From NCBI GenBank assembly GCA_009921765.1, contig RFXC01000183.1, forward strand, positions 1-8,729: a stretch of 8,729 nt of DNA, in the 5' to 3' direction. Both the position numbers and the translations under genes were made by a program. The stretch comes from Betaproteobacteria bacterium (GTDB lineage: Bacteria > Pseudomonadota > Gammaproteobacteria > Burkholderiales > Burkholderiaceae). The notes beneath the pieces were generated by a model, which saw only the letters and a list, made by a program, of their open reading frames with translations, was not told where the DNA came from and searched no databases. Shown in pieces: positions 6,860-8,729 of this stretch; within the stretch, counting starts at the first letter, position 1, and each line of letters begins with the position of its first letter.

Positions 6860-6878
6860 ATCCGATTCAGAATCGGAT
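6860..6878. promoter_or_regulatory. 19-bp perfect dyad, candidate repressor or activator operator
   Basis: ATCCGATTC (6860-6868) and GAATCGGAT (6870-6878) are perfect inverted copies around a single A. The 9-bp half-sites with a one-base centre fit a dimeric helix-turn-helix regulator. The site is 41 bp before the ogt start and about 140 bp before the lyase start, so it could control either gene. Its moderate AT content in GC-rich surroundings makes chance less likely than for the neighbouring GC-only palindrome. I cannot name the binding protein. Confidence 0.6.
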
Positions 6879-6905
6879 ACAGTTGCGACAAATTAAACAC
6901 CGGTC

Positions 6906-6912
6906 GGAGGAG
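6906..6912 (+). promoter_or_regulatory. Strong ribosome binding site of ogt
   Basis: GGAGGAG lies seven bases before ATG 6920. The same frame is open far upstream, antisense to the lyase gene, so this site and the family N-terminus decide the start. Confidence 0.85.
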
Positions 6913-6919
6913 ATCTCGA

Positions 6920-7495
6920 ATGCGCGCATTGTGGTTTGACACGCCGCTCGGGGCAATGGTGGCAGTCGGCGACGCGCAGACGCTCTGCGGTCTGCATTTC
7001 GGCGGCGCGCGGCATCTGCCCGACCTCGCCGGCTGTGAAGACGGTCGAGACTGTCTCCTGCTTCGTCGGGTACAACTTCAGGTGGGCGACTATTTCGAGG
7101 GGCGCAGAACAGGGTTTGACCTTCCGCTTGTCGCTCGCGGCACCGCCCTGCAAAGCGCCGTCTGGGAAGCGCTCGATTCGATTGCGCTCGGCACCACCAT
7201 CTCCTACAGTGAGCTGGCCACGCGAGTGGGCCGGCCGCGCGCGGTGCGCGCCGTTGCCCAGGCTGTGGGTCGCAACCCCTGGACACTGATCCGACCTTGC
7301 CATCGGGTGGTGGGCGCAGACGGCTCGCTCACCGGTTTTGCCGGCGGGCTCGAGCGCAAGGCCGCGCTTCTTGCGCATGAGTCGCGGCTCGCACGCGCGC
7401 GAGGCCCCGCCGAGCGCACGTCGGGGGTCGGGCTGCAAAAGGGCGCAGCCATTACCCCCATGCGAATCAGGCCCCGACCCGCCAGCTCGGGCTGA
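6920..7495 (+). CDS. ogt: Methylated-DNA--protein-cysteine S-methyltransferase (Ogt/MGMT type)
   Basis: A 191-residue suicide repair protein that removes alkyl groups from O6-alkylguanine and O4-alkylthymine in DNA onto its own cysteine. Seen: a degenerate N-terminal domain (MRALWFDTPLGAMVAVGD, 1-18); GDYFEGRRTGFDLPL (56-70); and the DNA-binding domain from about 75. The latter has ISYSELATRVGRPRAVRAVAQAVGRNP (94-120), where Y96 and R110 match the nucleotide-flipping tyrosine and arginine finger of human MGMT. The active site IRPCHRVVGADGSLTGFAGG (124-143) holds acceptor C127. E154 ends the LLAHE motif. The last ~35 residues (157-191), rich in R, A, P and G, lie beyond the usual family end and look like an unstructured tail. 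There is no Ada-type regulatory domain, so this is not Ada. It lies 41 bp before the esterase gene and is probably cotranscribed with it, a pairing that shows no obvious shared role. Confidence 0.93.
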   Translation: MRALWFDTPLGAMVAVGDAQTLCGLHFGGARHLPDLAGCEDGRDCLLLRRVQLQVGDYFEGRRTGFDLPLVARGTALQSAVWEALDSIALGTTISYSELATRVGRPRAVRAVAQAVGRNPWTLIRPCHRVVGADGSLTGFAGGLERKAALLAHESRLARARGPAERTSGVGLQKGAAITPMRIRPRPASSG

Positions 7496-7536
7496 TCACC
7501 TGCCACAAGCCGCCCCGCCCCAAGGAGCCCCAGACC

Positions 7537-8469
7537 ATGCTTGATCCAAACGCCGCCGCCATCCTCAAACTGATTGAAGAAAAGGGCGTGCCACCCATGC
7601 ACGCCGAACCGCCACCCATTGCGCGGGTGTCGTACCGCAATCGGCGGTTTTTCGCGCAGTCCGAACCGCCCACCGTCTCGCTGATTCACGACAAGCGGAT
7701 TCAAGGGCCCGGTGGCGATCTTGGCATCCGCATCTATCGTGGCACGCCGGGTGACGATCTGCGCGGCGCGCTGGTGTTCTTTCACGGCGGCGGCTGGGTG
7801 ATCGGCGACCTCGATACCCACGACATCGTCTGCCGCCAGCTTGCGCTTGCTGGTGGTTTTTCGGTGATTTCCGTCGACTACCGTCTCGGGCCAGAGCATC
7901 GCTTCCCGGCGGCAGTCGATGATTGCATCGCGGCGACGCGCTGGGTACGTGAGCATGCACAGGAACTGAGAATCGACCCGGACCGTATCGCCGTGGGCGG
8001 CGACAGCGCGGGCGGCAATCTCGCAGCCGTCGTGTCGATCGCGCTGCGCGATGCAGGCGAGGGGTGGCTGCGCTTTCAGCTCCTCATCTACCCCGTAACC
8101 GACATGCGGCAGACTGCCGACTCGCACCAGCGAAACGGCGAGGGGTATCTGCTCACTGCCGAGGCACTGCGCTGGTTTCGCGACCACTACATGGGGGGCG
8201 ACGGCAACTGGAATGACTGGCGGGCCTCGCCGCTTCTTGCTGCCAACCTGGCGGGACTGCCACCTGCCATGGTGTTGACCGCGGGCTATGACCCGCTGCG
8301 TGACGAAGGCCGCCAGTATGCCGACGCGTTGAGCGCAGCCGGCACGCAGGCGCAGTACGTCTGCTTCGAACGGCAGATTCATGGCTTCGTGAACATGATG
8401 CGCGTCATCCCGGAGGCCAATACAGCCATCCGCATGGCAGCCGACGCCACGGCGCGGGCGCTCGTCTGA
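7537..8469 (+). CDS. Alpha/beta hydrolase of the hormone-sensitive lipase family (esterase)
   Basis: 310 residues, the normal length for bacterial HSL-like (family IV) carboxylesterases, which hydrolyse short-chain esters in the cytosol. Seen: N-terminal cap region (1-55), strand segment GIRIYRG (63-69), oxyanion motif FFHGGGWVIGD (81-91), SVDYRLGPEHRFPAAVDD (112-129), nucleophile motif VGGDSAGGN (153-161) with S157, AGYDPLRDEG (249-258) with acid D252, and QIHGFVN (280-286) with the base H282. All triad and oxyanion residues are present, so the enzyme should be active. There is no signal peptide. AAGGAG (7522-7527) lies nine bases before the ATG. The gene follows ogt closely and converges on the racemase-family gene at the right edge. 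It might release the carboxylic acid used by neighbouring catabolic enzymes, but this is context only. Confidence 0.93.
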   Translation: MLDPNAAAILKLIEEKGVPPMHAEPPPIARVSYRNRRFFAQSEPPTVSLIHDKRIQGPGGDLGIRIYRGTPGDDLRGALVFFHGGGWVIGDLDTHDIVCRQLALAGGFSVISVDYRLGPEHRFPAAVDDCIAATRWVREHAQELRIDPDRIAVGGDSAGGNLAAVVSIALRDAGEGWLRFQLLIYPVTDMRQTADSHQRNGEGYLLTAEALRWFRDHYMGGDGNWNDWRASPLLAANLAGLPPAMVLTAGYDPLRDEGRQYADALSAAGTQAQYVCFERQIHGFVNMMRVIPEANTAIRMAADATARALV

Positions 8470-8476
8470 GGTCATC

Positions 8477-8522
8477 GCGGTACGCACGCCGCCGTCCGGG
8501 TCAAGCGCGGCGGGTGCACCGC
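8477..8522. terminator. Bulged stem-loop between convergent genes, possible two-way terminator
   Basis: GCGGT (8477-8481) pairs with ACCGC (8518-8522), GCAC (8484-8487) with GTGC (8514-8517), and CCGCC (8489-8493) with GGCGG (8509-8513). That makes 14 paired bases with small bulges and a 15-base loop. It starts eight bases after the esterase stop and lies beyond the stop of the convergent minus-strand gene. No U-tract follows on either strand, so intrinsic termination would be atypical. Confidence 0.4.
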
Positions 8523-8561
8523 CACGCGATCCGCACCGGGCTGTGCGAACCGCCTGAGCGC

Positions 8562-8729
8562 CTACACCCCGGCGAGCCGCACGCGCGCGAGCGCCATGCC
8601 AGCCGCCGCCTGCGTGGGCTCGACCACCGGCACGCCAATCGCGTCTTCAAGCGCCTTCCGATACTGCGCCATGCCCGCGCAGCCCATGACCACCACATGC
8701 GCGCCGTGATCGTTCACCAGCTGCCGGCC
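8562..8729 (-). CDS. Asp/Glu/hydantoin racemase family protein, C-terminal fragment
   Basis: The minus-strand frame is open from the right edge to a TAG at 8562-8564, giving the last 55 residues of a gene whose start lies outside the window. The visible part reads HGAHVVVMGCAGMAQYRK (8-25), then IGVPVVEPTQAAAGMAL (31-47). This matches the second half of Asp/Glu and hydantoin racemases, where the cysteine of the GCAGM motif is one of the two catalytic thiols. The end, MALARVRLAGV, is typical of the family's last helix. The substrate could be an amino acid, a hydantoin or another acid, and the first catalytic cysteine cannot be seen. It is a different subfamily from the racemase-fold gene at 4983-5726, which has no cysteine at the equivalent position. 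It converges on the esterase gene. Confidence 0.75.
   Translation of the reverse strand, partial: GRQLVNDHGAHVVVMGCAGMAQYRKALEDAIGVPVVEPTQAAAGMALARVRLAGV

Larger units (their letters stand above)
6719..6919. promoter_or_regulatory. Divergent control region between lyase operon and ogt-esterase pair
   Basis: This 201-bp gap must carry the promoter of the leftward lyase operon and that of the rightward ogt-esterase pair. It holds three dyads at 6814-6839, 6848-6859 and 6860-6878, plus a TGTACA-centred segment at 6778-6797. From about 6860 to 6900 it is noticeably more AT-rich than its surroundings. I could not identify a confident -35/-10 pair on either strand. No regulator gene lies in the window. 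Confidence 0.6.

Noticed and set aside
5801..6919. Long open plus-strand frame running into ogt, which would make a 564-residue fusion
   Set aside because: The upstream 373 codons are antisense to the lyase gene and resemble nothing. The ogt family N-terminus and a strong GGAGGAG site fix the start at 6920.
7204..8487. Minus-strand frame of 427 codons opposite the esterase and the end of ogt
   Set aside because: The plus strand has complete catalytic motifs for the hydrolase (HGGG, GDSAGG, Asp, His), while the minus frame shows no recognisable domain.
8501..8698. Minus-strand 65-codon frame at the right edge
   Set aside because: It is rich in arginine, tryptophan and serine without motifs. 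A different minus-strand frame over the same bases gives clear racemase-family sequence.

Overview
The window is GC-rich, gene-dense bacterial chromosome. The housekeeping YchF protein, a TACAAT-type -10 element, tight gene packing and the mix of catabolic enzymes suggest a betaproteobacterium, probably Burkholderiales-like. This placement is inferred from general character, since there is no rRNA or other taxonomic marker. I see no insertion sequence, phage gene, tRNA, rRNA or CRISPR array.

Layout. A cytosolic 5'-nucleotidase (minus strand, cut by the left edge) diverges from a small class I SAM-dependent methyltransferase across a 151-bp gap rich in inverted repeats. Then comes ychF (plus), followed by a two-gene plus-strand unit of enoyl-CoA hydratase and acyl-CoA dehydrogenase. 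This unit converges, with only 18 bp between stop codons, on a two-gene minus-strand unit. That unit's first gene encodes an isocitrate lyase/PEP mutase superfamily C-C lyase, and its second an arylmalonate decarboxylase/maleate isomerase-like protein. A 201-bp divergent control region with three dyads separates the lyase from a plus-strand pair, an Ogt-type DNA alkyltransferase and an HSL-family (HGGG/GDSAGG) esterase. At the right edge the tail of a second Asp/Glu/hydantoin racemase superfamily gene enters on the minus strand.

How the genes may work together. Hydratase and dehydrogenase would catalyse consecutive acyl-CoA beta-oxidation steps. The lyase and the racemase-fold protein look like a pair acting on a branched or substituted dicarboxylic acid. 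With the esterase and the second racemase-family gene, about 5.8 kb looks like accessory carboxylic-acid catabolism inserted among housekeeping genes. No CoA ligase, thiolase, transporter or regulator lies in the window, so any pathway is incomplete and its substrate unknown.

The points most worth a second look are the racemase-fold protein with no cysteine at either canonical catalytic position, the dehydrogenase without the usual C-terminal glutamate base, and the stacked palindromes upstream of the lyase. I found no convincing undescribed system; most of the window is recognisable family biology.
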